Source: Protonemura montana
Lineage: Eukaryota > Arthropoda > Insecta > Plecoptera > Nemouridae
Direction of reading: 5' to 3'
DNA: 64,000 nt
NCBI GenBank assembly: GCA_947568835.1
Contig: OX387610.1
Coordinates: 16,663,050 to 16,727,049, forward strand
In this document: positions 35,201-46,700 of the stretch, piece after piece
Position numbering within the stretch: position 1 is the first letter of the stretch
Layout: each line of letters starts with the position of its first letter
Notes under the pieces: model-generated
The model's input: only the letters and a program-made list of their open reading frames with translations
Database searches by the model: none
What the model was told of the DNA's origin: nothing
Made by a program: the position numbers and the translations under genes

Positions 35201-37351
35201 TAGTGGGGCTGATTCGCTTGTCCAGCGTGAGTCTTTGACTAGAAACACGCTGCTTCTTGTAATATTTTGCACTCATATTTATTGATAGATTGAATGTAGA
35301 CAGAATTTTACTGAAGTAATCCTGGAAAATATGATAAAAATACCCAAACTATGATATCCAAGAGTTAGGATGAAATGTAGTGAATGAGATTTTATCTGCA
35401 AAGATCAGGATTAGTAGGATTGACCTTAAATAAAAGCCTTAATCCGTTGCTAAGCTCCGAAATAGTTTGTGACTGGCTAGGATGTCTCATTGCACTAAAT
35501 CTTTATAGAAATCGTGAAATTTGGTCGAAAACGCCTGCTAGATCGGTTCGTTTTTTGGGTTCCCATCCCGTTGTGGCATTTTCACGGCGATCGATCAGGT
35601 TTTGCAGGTGAAATGTTGAAAATTAACAAAAAAATCTACGGAAAATGTCCGACAACAATGCATTTTTCACCATCGAATTCGTAGCGCGTAGCAACGGAAT
35701 AATTTGAAGCGTAGCAACCGAAATCTCAATTTTATTGCAACCTTGAGCTCTGAATTTCCGTTGCTACGCTACGAAAAGGTTGGCAAAAAGATCTTATCTG
35801 AGGAACTGAAATTGCTGAACTGAATGTTCTGAAATTGCTGAACTCAATGTTCTGAAATTGCTGAACTGAATGTTCTGAAATTGCTGAACTGAATGTTCTG
35901 AAATTGCTGAACTGAATGTTCTGAAATTGCTGAACTGAATGTTCTGAAATTGCTGAACTGAATGTTCTGAAATTGCTGAACTGAATGTTCTGAAATTGCT
36001 GAACTGAATGTTCTGAAATTGCTGAACTGAATGTTCTGAAATTGCTGAACTGAATGTTCTGAAATTGCTGAACTGAATGTTCTGAAATTGCTGAACTGAA
36101 TGTTCTGAAATTGCTGAACTGAATGTTCTGAAATTGCTGAACTGAATGTTCTGAAATTGCTGAACTGAATGTTCTGAAATTGCTTAAATCAACTCAAATT
36201 TATACATCACTCTTATCTGTCACCAACTCATGGCAGCTGCGTACACAGCGGGTGGGTCTACTTGTTTATCTTTTATAAACTCGATCCTACTTTCTTTAAC
36301 CATAGCATTCGTTTTCTAAAATACGAATTTAAACTTGATTTCTAAACGGTAAGAAAAATATTGAAGAAATTAATTACATTCATGGATAGTAGTAAAGAGA
36401 AAAGAAAAAATAATTTAATTATTGCTTCGCATAAAAAGTCCCGGCATTAAAACATTGTTTGGAGATCAGGACGCTTGAATGCATGCCGATATAATCAGGA
36501 CTGTCATCTAAACTGCTACAAAATACTGTCCTGACTCCATGTCTCTTGCAGCGACCATCTTTCCTTGCTCTAACTGCAAGTTGGGCTTTACAAGCCCGAT
36601 CCCACGCGACCGTCACGAGCGTCTGTATTGCCGACAACGGAGTTTCAAGGAGCCCGTGAGGACGGCGCTCACGCACTTTGAGCCGCTGCTGAAGAACGTC
36701 CCTGCCGCTTTTGAGATCAGTTCCACGCTGAACGAGTTGGGGCCTGAGGGGAAGAAGCGGTTCAAGTGTGGGGAATGCAACTATTCTACAGACTACAGCG
36801 GCCATTTTAAACAACACTTGGTGACTCACACGGGACAGCGTAGCTTTGCCTGCACGTTGTGTTCTTACAAAGCAACACGGAAGGGCAGCTTAAAGCGTCA
36901 TCTCATGACGCATGGGAACGACAAGCCCCACGAATGCACTGAGTGCAGTTTCCGTACATCTCAGAAGGGAAATCTTAAAACCCACATGCGGATTCACACC
37001 GGAGAGAAGCCATTCCAGTGCAAGCTCTGTAGTTATGTAACAAATCGAAGAGGTGCCTTGACTCGCCACGTGCGTAGTCGTCATACAAAGGAGCGTTGTT
37101 TTGGCTGCTTGCAATGTTCTTACACTTGTGTGACAAGCAGCGATCTTACCCAACACATGCTCACCCATAGCGGGGTCAAGAAGTTGTCCTGTCTGGAATG
37201 CATTTACAAGTGCAACCAGACTGGAGACATGAAGAAACACATGTCCGTTCACCACGGAGCTGAGAAGAGACTCGTGTGTCAGCTCTGCAAGTTCAGGTGT
37301 AACTACTCCCAGGACCTGAAGAAGCACGTCGCCGCCAAGCACTCGGACTAG
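29204..37351 (+). CDS. PRDM9: PRDM9-like histone methyltransferase zinc-finger protein, gene B
   Basis: Exons: 29204-29321, 31761-31984, 32070-32161, 32454-33256, 33641-33717, 34201-34407, 34499-34618, 35091-35226, 36552-37351. All splice sites and phases match gene A, giving 858 aa; the extra 51 residues are three more 17-aa units in exon 4. KRAB-like, SSXRD, knuckle and PR/SET parts are as in gene A. In SET exons 6-8 I count seven nucleotide differences from gene A, one changing the protein (GAV to GAD near the end of exon 8). The finger exon differs at 25 residues. No stop, frameshift or splice loss is visible, so both copies may be active. Fingers occupy residues 663-856. Confidence 0.9.
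30290..30660 (-). pseudogene. Pogo-type transposase fragment in intron 1, copy B
   Basis: Diverged counterpart of 12027-12395 at the same intron position; frames are more broken. Confidence 0.65.
32597..33002 (+). repeat. PRDM9: 51-bp coding repeat in exon 4 of gene B (17 aa, 8 units)
   Basis: Eight in-frame units; the central ones (LNREDGRKIAPLDKDHA type) are nearly identical, showing recent expansion, while the outer units match gene A. Confidence 0.9.
35806..36184 (+). repeat. 23-bp minisatellite in the last intron of gene B, about 16 units
   Basis: Same unit and position as 17850-18510, with fewer and more uniform units. Confidence 0.95.
36552..37351 (+). other. PRDM9: Zinc-finger exon of gene B (seven C2H2 fingers)
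   Basis: Same seven-finger layout as gene A. Contact residues (-1,2,3,6): F1 Y,G,H,Q; F2 R,G,S,R; F3 Q,G,N,T; F4 R,G,A,R; F5 T,S,D,Q; F6 Q,G,D,K; F7 Y,Q,D,K. Fingers 1, 2 and 7 keep the gene A contacts; fingers 3-6 differ at nine contact positions, predicting a different DNA target. Confidence 0.9.
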
Positions 37352-38261
37352 GACCATTATTCTACTACATTTTCAAATATTGCTGTTATTGTGAACCAAA
37401 AGATGTCCCATGCTAAACTTACATACCTTATCCTAAGTAGAAAAAAAAACGATGTCAAAGATACACAAATTCACGTTAGTGTTAATTATTATTCACAAAT
37501 GAATAGGGATAAATATAATGCAAGCTAGTAGTTGCATTGCTTAACAGCGATTAGAAGATAACATTTCAGAAATATTGTAGAAGCGCAAATTGCAAGTTGG
37601 CTAATGACAGACACCTGACATTTGACAGCTAGAATCAAAGATCGTAGACAATAATATTAAATAAACCAAAGGATATTTGTACCCTCGATAAAGAAGGAAT
37701 TTTCTTTAGTGAAACATTCCAATCATGAATATCAAAAAGTAATTATGCAGGATAATCTATATTTAAATGCTAATACCAACCATTAATAAACACTGGTTTA
37801 CTCTGGAAGTGATTAGACGTCACCTGCTGTAGTTTACTCCTTGTTCCCTACTTTAAGTAAGAAAGATTACAAATTCAAGTTAGGTCTGTAACTCACTTTA
37901 GAAATGTATTACAAAAGCTACTTTATTCCTAAGATTAAGCCTGACTAACATTTGTGGAAGTTTAAAGATTTTGTGAAAGGGCTTCAAATAAAAATGTATC
38001 TTCGATTTCTGATTGCATTTCATGATATTTTTGTATTTTATGGTGACCCAGGCCCGGAATCAAATTCGGGAACATAATTTCTGCCTCAGGCTCGAAGCAA
38101 GCAAGTTACCAATGAGTCAAGCTGCCCTGGTAATTATGTCGTCTATGTTAATTGTGTTGTATAAGTATTTTGTTTTAAACATACTCTTGGTTCACTGCTT
38201 TTCAATAATGACACCCAACCTCCCTTGCGGTTTCTCGCCATCCCTTCAATAGCATTATGTC

Positions 38262-38365
38262 ACAGGTAAAGTTCTCCGGCTCACAACATAAGGAGGTGCC
38301 GGGAATCGAATTGCAGACCTCTTGCATTGAGAGCCCCGACCATCCCACCAAACACCATGAATCTG
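38262..38365 (-). mobile_element. tRNA-derived SINE-like fragment (copy C)
   Basis: Counterpart of the minus-strand element at 4200-4335, with the same B-box-like TTCGATTCCCGGCACC motif. It is missing from duplicon copy B. Confidence 0.5.
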
Positions 38366-38644
38366 CATACATGTTGAGGAATTTATTATCAAACATGTGA
38401 TGCAATTTGTCTCTAATAATTAATTCAAGTCGCTACTGTGAAGAACAAAAAGCGGTCTGACCAGGATTTGAATTCGGACCGTGGAAATTTGCTGGTTGAG
38501 AAGCGACCAATCAAAGCAGAGCCATCGTGACGAAGAGTGGAGTGGAAATCCAAGTCAGAGTGGAAATAACAGAATATTGAAGATTCTTCCATTTACAATC
38601 CATTTACTATTAAGAATTGTTTTAATAACCTATTAAAGTTTTTA

Positions 38645-38756
38645 AGAGATCACCGAAGTTAAGCAAGACTGAGCTGGGTCAGGTTTTGAATGGGTGACCT
38701 TTATACACATGACCAGTTCTGTTCGGGAGAGAGGTTTGTGGGATGAAAATTAAGCA
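38645..38756 (+). repeat. 5S rRNA-derived unit, forward, copy C
   Basis: One unit beginning GAGATCACCGAAGTTAAGCA, the closest match in the window to the canonical 5S box A context, then the usual linker. Confidence 0.7.
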
Positions 38757-39404
38757 ACAACTTCACTCGCCTTGCTTTTCAATTTCAACCTCTCGACAGC
38801 ATGGATTTGTGGAGGAATCCTGTTGTTCGCGTTGTACCGTCCTTCGGAAGGGACGTTAAGCCGGTGGTCCTCTTGGTGCTCTTCGATAGGAGTAGGCTAC
38901 TTACTGGCACCGGGTTTCCCATCCTCCGTTCTAGGCTAGGTTAAGTTAATAATCATCCACTCATTCACCGATGACATTCGACCAGTGCCGCATGGCCAGA
39001 TGTAAAAACAGTGCGTAGTTAAACCTTAGAGAAAAGAACATGGGGATACTTTTCTCTAAGGTGAAACTAGACGAATAAATTAATCATTGAATCGACGATG
39101 TCGTCAACGCCGACGTAGTCTCTGTGCCGGCAGGGAAGGCGTTGTACAATGTAACAGAGCGGCGAGGTCGATGGATTCCATGAGGATAGAACATCTTTGT
39201 AAATATATCTGTGGTATTGGTGTCAGTTTAATCAACGAGCTGAGCAAGTCTTGGTGTTCTGAGTCTTGAATACAGTTTAAAAACACAGGGAATCATGCGA
39301 TCGACTGAAAGCCCTCAAATTCTATATCACTTCTTAACATCAGTCTTCCAAGCAAACCACTCAAACTCAAAACTCAAAACTTCCAAACTCACTTCCAAAC
39401 TCTT

Positions 39405-39531
39405 TCCCGAACAAAACTGGTTATGTGTAAAATGACCACCCATCCAATACCTGACCCAGCACAGTGTTGCTTAACTTGCATCTCTCCAACCTCTCTCCCG
39501 AACAGAACTGGTCATGTGTGTGATGGTCACC
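39405..39531 (-). repeat. 5S rRNA-derived array, reverse, copy C left stub
   Basis: A little over one unit of the reverse array. It breaks off after GTGATGGTCACCCATC, where the 23.5-kb unrelated block begins. Confidence 0.75.
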
Positions 39532-39540
39532 CATCACACG

Positions 39541-40727
39541 ATGACTAGCTCGAGACAAGATTTACAAGATAGTTCGGAAAGTTCATCTTGATCATCTTTT
39601 GAAGTAGTCCTGCGTGCCACACCCAGGCTAACGTCTTGGCGACGTCTAGGAAGATGACGCCAGTGTGTTTTGTCAAGTTGTGGCTGTGACTTAATCAGCG
39701 TTGCTTGCTGGGAGTCAAAGAGTGCTGCGACATCGCCGGAGACGAGGGTGCTGTTGGGTGCTGAGTACGCCGTGAAGAAGTGCAGAGGACATGACGCAGG
39801 GTGCAGCTGTACGCCAGTTGTTTCCAGCTTTGATAGCGGCGGAAGTGGAATCTCTTCGTGCCGCACTGTCGAGTGCACGAGCTCCGCGGTACTTCCGCTC
39901 GCATTGCCCCCTGGCTGGCGGGCGCGAGAAGCCTCAGTGCTCACGACGCATTGTTGTAACTTTGCAATTGTTGAAACGTCTTGTGGAGGTTGGCCTGGTC
40001 GGGGTTGCAACGTCTTCTTCTTGTTTCTTTGCTTCTCCTGACTGCGATATGCACACAGTGTAATCGGTGATACACAGACAGTTTTTCTGTCTTGCCGGAG
40101 AAAGCGCGGTATCAACCACGAGCGAGCAACAGGTTCCACGGGGTGTCTAGCGGACAATAGCGCGGTGATAACCACGGTCTATGGTTGGGGTCGACGGATA
40201 CCTCGCAAGTGATGTCAGAGAGTTACCTCATACAAACACAAGTTTGACGGGTGCTTAGCCGGGGATAGCGCAGTGAGAACTGCAAGCAATCTCCGGGTTC
40301 GGCGGGTGTCTAGCCTAGGTATGCCGGGACAATGCCAGGTTTCGACGGGTTGCTTCGGACTTGAAGCGGCGATGCGGCTCGAAGGCTGCAAGAAGCTTGA
40401 AAGTCTCGGTGCGATGTTAAAACAACTGGTTTATAACGACTGCGCTCGATGAACTCGTGGTGCTATGCTCGTGGTCGCTCGACTTCTCTTCCTTCATATC
40501 AGTCGGGTTTAAATTGCGATGGTTTGGTCAAACAAAGATGGCCGCCGGTCGTTGGTGACGTCGGGGTGCTCCTCGGAATTAACAATAGCCAAGTAGTGTC
40601 AGCCATTATTCAAATCGGTGGCTTTCCACAACAAATAAACCAAGATGTTGCCATGGAAATGTGATTTGGTAGATTCGTTCACCTGAGAAAGACGTGTGAG
40701 ATCTTTGCGTATTGAAATAATTTCACA
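39541..40727 (+). promoter_or_regulatory. GC-rich upstream region of the unknown gene with degenerate repeats
   Basis: Markedly higher GC than the duplicons. The motif AGCGCGGTGATAACCACG recurs in diverged form near 40104, 40155 and 40267 (GCGCGGTATCAACCACG, GCGCAGTGAGAACTGC), with GGTGTCTAGC nearby each time. This could be promoter, 5' UTR or an LTR-like remnant; I cannot decide. A minus-strand open frame of 213 codons at 39534-40175 has no recognisable domain. Confidence 0.35.
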
Positions 40728-43624
40728 ATGTCTTCAAATGAAGAGACAAATAACAAGTTGGGAGTTGCCCAAGGTGAACTGGGCTGCAGAAGTGGTGCAG
40801 CCCTGGGACCGTCGAGCCACGGATCCCAGAAACACCAAGGAGAGCCTACGAACAGACCATCCAGTTCGCAGGAAGAATTTAAACAAGCAGAGAACATCGA
40901 GGTGAACAGCAACAAGAAGCGTTCTTGCTCTTTTAAATCCCTTGCAGTGCACCGCGAGGAACTCATTGTCAATCTGCTACAAAATCCAAAGCCTTTACTC
41001 TTCTACAGTGTGCTTCAGAGGTCTGCAAACCCTCATATGCAATTGAAAGGTAAAAGGGACGAAGAAGAAGCCCGGCAGAAACTTGCACTTGAAGAATATA
41101 TCCGGTTGGAAATGATCATCGAACTAGAAGCAAGGAGGAGCACGATGCAGACCGTCCCATGCAACGACGACCAAGCTGCGTACTGGCATGGAGACGACAA
41201 TTCCAGCCAAGTGCACGTCAACACCGGTCCTTGCGACAGAATGACGTTGACGGCGTTCCCCACCTGGGCTCCTGATGAGTCTGCTCAGTTCTCTCCAGAT
41301 CACGTCCAGGGAAAGAATGTCCAGCAGAAGCCAGCTCTTTCTTGGGGTGAAGAGGTGGAAGGAGAAGTAGGGATAGAAGAGATTGATGGTTTTAACGTTG
41401 AAGAGGAGATTAAGAAGATGGCGATGACGTTCGCTAACCGCCGCTCAATCTACGACATCTACTATGACACCACTCCTGAGCTCACCACTGACCGTCGCAA
41501 CGATGGGGTTGTTCCTCAGGAGCCAGTTATGTCATGTGGCGATACTGTTGACATAGAAGCAGAAGACAAAGACGACTTTCAAAACACGGAAGAAGCGGAG
41601 GCCAATTTCTGTCACGAGTGGCAATACGTGCCAGAAGAAGAGGATGGTGAGTGGCAGTGACGTAGCTACCGGCGGGGTAGGCGGGGCGACCGCCCCTGGT
41701 CGGAGAGTTTTAAAACCAAAAAGACCGTGCCGACGACCCACGTCGATTTAATTTGTTGTGTTTGCCTTAATATTATAAAAGTTAATAGTTGCATCTCAAA
41801 CACTCTCACTGCCCCATTGAGGCTGTGGCACTTGCCCACTCCTGGTAATAGTTACATAGTTACTACGTTATTACTTCCAATCTTGCTGGTAATTTGTCGA
41901 ACGTTCACTATGGGAAAATGCGGTGAGAGCAGATAAGATCAAACTCAATTAATAAAGGGGTTATTTAATAATAATCTCAGTCTCAGCTATTCTGAATCAC
42001 ATTAAGCACGAGGTGTCTTATTTCCTTACCTCCGATGTAAAGTATATTATACCGTACCTTGGTTCGTAATAATAAAATGTGGTTTTAAACCTTAAAAAAA
42101 ATGGTTCAACATATAAATTAATTTACCACTCAACTACGCACCAAGCATAGGACTGGATGGAAGTGTTCTGCATCAAGCTTTGTTAATACAGTTTCTAAGT
42201 CTTACATTGAAATGCTTGGGTATTATCCAGTCACTTCAGTCAATTGTTGTTACATTGAACTCCACGAAGAAGTTGCTGGTGGAAGATTCTTTCTGACGGA
42301 CTGGCCCAACAAGTTCAAACTTCAGTTGTTCGATCTTCCACAGCTGCCGATGTCGGGGCGAAGGATGCCGCCAAGGAAGGAAGAAGCTCCAACGAGTTGC
42401 TCGTTACCACCGCCAGCTGCGCTGTGAGCTGGGATGACCGGGTCGATGAAATGTCCTTCGATGTCATCGCATCTGAGTGCATGTCAATCACCACTGACAG
42501 AACAGTGTTAAGTGAGTTCATCAACCTCTTGTAGCTGACAGCTACCTACATTCTGTTGCCTTGTAAAGCCGAGGACACCAACTTAACAAACTCATTGGCA
42601 TTCAAACAAGTTTTAGGGTTACATCTTGGCACGAGGATTTCTACCTTGCTCTGGATGACCTGCCTGAGGTTGGAATGGGAAATATGGCTATTTGGCAATA
42701 ATGACAAATTGAGTCAACTATCACTTGATACCAAACTATAGATGATTGAAACCAAGGCCAGTAGTGAGATTTTCCCGCAACCCTGTCTAGAACCAGTTGA
42801 TAATTGATCACTTCGTTCCACAGAGTTAGGATTTCTCGATGAAGAAGATCCCGACACTGAGGATTCTGTGATGGCCATCGAGACCACTGACGTCATCAAA
42901 GATGGATCCGACCACGACGCTGCTGAGCGAGATCGTCTGGATTCTGCCGCTTCCGGCAATGGCAAGTGGAATGCATTTCTTTTGAGTTACCGATGAATTG
43001 AAATGTAAATCCTGCCCCAGAGTGTCGTGGAATATGTAGCCCCTGTTGCCGACCCGTCACAAGAGTTCTCGGCACTTACAGGCTGTGAATATTCACAGTC
43101 ACTGTGATTCTAGTGACGCTATAACACGTCACAACCTGTCAATCTCTAGTAACTCTAATTTTGACGTTAAAAGCTTTTTAATTAATTAAAAATCTGGTTT
43201 AAATTGCAAAGGCATCTACCTGCCTGCCAGTAACTAGGAGCTGAACGGTCTTTAGTGAGTTCATCAACCTCCAATGGCCAAGAAGTATATCACATTGCCA
43301 CATGTTTATGAGTCGCTGTTGAATTTGTAGCCAGGAATATGCAGCCCCTGTTGCCGAGTGTCCTGTCGTTGAGTTGGTGGAGTTAAGTACCTGGCTTAGC
43401 GGCATGTGACTCAACTTTGCTTGCTCTCACTCGAGGAAGAGGCCACCGAATTGTTCGACGAGGTTTCCGTTGAAGATATCAGCAAGAAGGTGCCAGAGAA
43501 GAAGAGACCCACGGTTTGGTCCAGGATCTTCAAGGTGTTGCGACGCTGCATGCCATGCTTGGGCAAGCGGAAGACCGCTCACAAATCTTCGGCGGTTTCG
43601 ATGTCAGTAGACATCGCTGTTTAA
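40728..43624 (+). CDS. Unrecognised acidic protein gene, four exons
   Basis: Proposed exons 40728-41646, 42344-42511, 42824-42961, 43440-43624, all junctions phase 1, giving 469 aa. Donors are GTGAGT (41647), GTGAGT (42512) and a GC donor, GCAAGT (42962); acceptors CTTCCACAG, TTCCACAG and GGAAG (weakest). Protein: Ser/Gln-rich start, a possible helix region (SLAVHREELIVNLLQNPKPL), a charged coiled-coil-like EEEARQKLALEEYIRLEMI segment, long acidic parts (FQNTEEAEANFCHEWQYVPE; FLDEEDPDTED), and a basic C-terminus with WSRIFKVLRRCMPCLGKRK. I do not recognise the family. A related segment lies reversed at 62808-62989. The high GC and codon use differ from the neighbouring duplicons. The first exon is well supported by length; later exons are inferred from phase. 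Confidence 0.6.
41653..41720 (+). mobile_element. Possible DNA transposon end in intron 1 of the unknown gene
   Basis: GGCAGTGACGTAGCTACCGG followed by a GGGGCGACCGCCCC palindrome resembles the CAGTGGCGTAGCTA ends of hAT-like and related DNA elements. It begins seven bases after the exon 1 boundary. The other end was not found. Confidence 0.35.
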
Positions 43625-43709
43625 ATTCCACGTCTTGGGTTAGGAGACAGGAGAGCACTTTCTAAATGACACTCCGTACCCCAGCCCCAAGTCTTAAGAA
43701 AGATGTCTG

Positions 43710-43715
43710 ATTAAA
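43710..43715 (+). terminator. Possible polyadenylation signal of the unknown gene
   Basis: ATTAAA 86 bp after the stop codon and 65 bp before the satellite, in a position fitting a short 3' UTR. Confidence 0.45.
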
Positions 43716-43780
43716 GTTTGACATAATGACACAATTATAGTATTAATTTCTGATGATTGTTCTTGATTTTGTAAATTATA

Positions 43781-46700
43781 CAGCACCGTGTCACCCTCGG
43801 CTGCCTGCTAGGCTAGGTGTATGAGTCTGGTTCAGTGGCTAGCCCTGGTGACAGCACCGTGTCACCCTCGGCTGCCTGCTAGGCTAGGTGTATGAGTCTG
43901 GTTCAGTGGCTAGCCCTGGTGACAGCACCGTGTCACCCTCGGCTGCCTGCTAGGCTAGGTGTATGAGTCTGGTTCGGTGGCTAGCCCTGGTGACAGCACC
44001 GTGTCACCCTCGGCTGCCTGCTAGGCTAGGTGTATGAGTCTGGTTCAGTGGCTAGCCCTGGTGACAGCACCGTGTCACCCTCGGCTGCCTGCTAGGCTAG
44101 GTGTATGAGTCTGGTTCAGTGGCTAGCCCTGGTGACAGCACCGTGCCACCCTCGGCTGCCTGCTAGGCTAGGTGTATGAGTCTGGTTCAGTGGCTAGCCC
44201 TGGTGACAGCACCGTGCCACCCTCGGCTGCCTGCTAGGCTAGGTGTATGAGTCTGGTTCAGTGGCTAGCCCTGGTGACAGCACCGTGTCACCCTCGGCTG
44301 CCTGCTAGGCTAGGTGTATGAGTCTGGTTCAGTGGCTAGCCCTGGTGACAGCACCGTGTCACCCTCGGCTGCCTGCTAGGCTAGGTGTATGAGTCTGGTT
44401 CAGTGGCTAGCCCTGGTGACAGCACCGTGTCACCCTCGGCTGCCTGCTAGGCTAGGTGTATGAGTCTGGTTCAGTGGCTAGCCCTGGTGACAGCACCGTG
44501 TCACCCTCGGCTGCCTGCTAGGCTAGGTGTATGAGTCTGGTTCAGTGGCTAGCCCTGGTGACAGCACCGTGTCACCCTCGGCTGCCTGCTAGGCTAGGGG
44601 TATGAGTCTGGTTCAGTGGCTAGCCCTGGTGACAGCACCGTGTCACCCTCGGCTGCCTGCTAGGCTAGGGGTATGAGTCTGGTTCAGTGGCTAGCCCTGG
44701 TGACAGCACCGTGTCACCCTCGGCTGCCTGCTAGGCTAGGTGTATGAGTCTGGTTCAGTGGCTAGCCCTGGTGACAGCACCGTGTCACCCTCGGCTGCCT
44801 GCTAGGCTAGGTGTATGAGTCTGGTTCAGTGGCTAGCCCTGGTGACAGCACCGTGTCACCCTCGGCTGCCTGCTAGGCTAGGTGTATGAGTCTGGTTCAG
44901 TGGCTAGCCCTGGTGACAGCACCGTGTCACCCTCGGCTGCCTGCTAGGCTAGGTGTATGAGTCTGGTTCGGTGGCTAGCCCTGGTGACAGCACCGTGTCA
45001 CCCTCGGCTGCCTGCTAGGCTAGGTGTATGAGTCTGGTTCGGTGGCTAGCCCTGGTGACAGCACCGTGTCACCCTCGGCTGCCTGCTAGGCTAGGTGTAT
45101 GAGTCTGGTTCAGTGGATAGCCCTGGTGACAGCACCGTGCCACCCTCGGCTGCCTGCTAGGCTAGGTGTATGAGTCTGTTTCAGTGGCTAGCCCTGGTGA
45201 CAGCACCGTGTCACCCTCGGCTGCCTGCTAGGCTAGGTGTATGAGTCTGGTTCAGTGGCTAGCCCTGGTGACAGCACCGTGTCACCCTCGGCTGCCTGCT
45301 AGGCTAGGTGTATGAGTCTGGTTCGGTGGCTAGCCCTGGTGACAGCACCGTGTCACCCTCGGCTGCCTGCTAGGCTAGGTGTATGAGTCTGGTTCGGTGG
45401 CTAGCCCTGGTGACAGCACCGTGGCACCCTCGGCTGCCTGCTAGGCTAGGTGTATGAGTCTGGTTCAGTGGCTAGCCCTGGTGACAGCACCGTGTCACCC
45501 TCGGCTGCCTGCTAGGCTAGGTGTATGAGTCTGGTTCAGTGGCTAGCCCTGGTGACAGCACCGTGTCACCCTCGGCTGCCTGCTAGGCTAGGTGTATGAG
45601 TCTGGTTCAGTGGCTAGCCCTGGTGACAGCACCGTGTCACCCTCGGCTGCCTGCTAGGCTAGGTGTATGAGTCTGGTTCAGTGGCTAGCCCTGGTGACAG
45701 CACCGTGTCACCCTCGGCTGCCTGCTAGGCTAGGTGTATGAGTCTGGTTCAGTGGCTAGCCCTGGTGACAGCACCGTGTCACCCTCGGCTGCCTGCTAGG
45801 CTAGGTGTATGAGTCTGGTTCAGTGGCTAGCCCTGGTGACAGCACCGTGTCACCCTCGGCTGCCTGCTAGGCTAGGGGTATGAGTCTGGTTCAGTAGCTA
45901 GCCCTGGTGACAGCACCGTGTCACCCTCGGCTGCCTGCTAGGCTAGGTGTATGAGTCTGGTTCAGTGGCTAGCCCTGGTGACAGCACCGTGTCACCCTCG
46001 GCTGCCTGCTAGGCTAGGTGTATGAGTCTGGTTCAGTGGCTAGCCCTGGTGACAGCACCGTGTCACCCTCGGCTGCCTGCTAGGCTAGGTGTATGAGTCT
46101 GGTTCAGTGGCTAGCCCTGGTGACAGCACCGTGTCACCCTCGGCTGCCTGCTAGGCTAGGTGTATGAGTCTGGTTCAGTGGCTAGCCCTGGTGACAGCAC
46201 CGTGTCACCCTCGGCTGCCTGCTAGGCTAGGTGTATGAGTCTGGTTCAGTAGCTAGCCCTGGTGACAGCACCGTGTCACCCTCGGCTGCCTGCTAGGCTA
46301 GGTGTATGAGTCTGGTTCAGTGGCTAGCCCTGGTGACAGCACCGTGTCACCCTCGGCTGCCTGCTAGGCTAGGTGTATGAGTCTGGTTCAGTGGCTAGCC
46401 CTGGTGACAGCACCGTGTCACCCTCGGCTGCCTGCTAGGCTAGGTGTATGAGTCTGGTTCAGTGGCTAGCCCTGGTGACAGCACCGTGTCACCCTCGGCT
46501 GCCTGCTAGGCTAGGTGTATGAGTCTGGTTCAGTAGCTAGCCCTGGTGACAGCACCGTGTCACCCTCGGCTGCCTGCTAGGCTAGGTGTATGAGTCTGGT
46601 TCAGTGGCTAGCCCTGGTGACAGCACCGTGTCACCCTCGGCTGCCTGCTAGGCTAGGTGTATGAGTCTGGTTCAGTGGCTAGCCCTGGTGACAGCACCGT

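Larger units (their letters stand above)
19675..37351 (+). repeat. Tandem duplicon copy B (contains PRDM9-like gene B)
   Basis: Collinear with copy A from 3' flank to finger exon. Differences include a larger reverse 5S-type array (about 11 versus 6 units), a 36-bp repeat expansion at 21329-21540, TTAGG-type tracts at 24626-24745, a longer 60-bp minisatellite, absence of the roughly 520-bp intronic segment found at 13197-13722 in A, three additional 17-aa units in exon 4, and a shorter 23-bp minisatellite. Confidence 0.9.
37352..39531 (+). repeat. Left part of interrupted duplicon copy C
   Basis: Matches the starts of copies A and B (3' flank, SINE-like piece, forward 5S-type unit, central spacer, start of reverse 5S-type array). 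Similarity stops within a reverse 5S-type unit at about 39531, where unrelated sequence begins. The same copy resumes at about 63041. Confidence 0.85.

Noticed and set aside
39534..40175. 213-codon minus-strand gene
   Set aside because: No recognisable domain; GC-rich DNA favours long chance frames. Kept only as a note on the upstream region.
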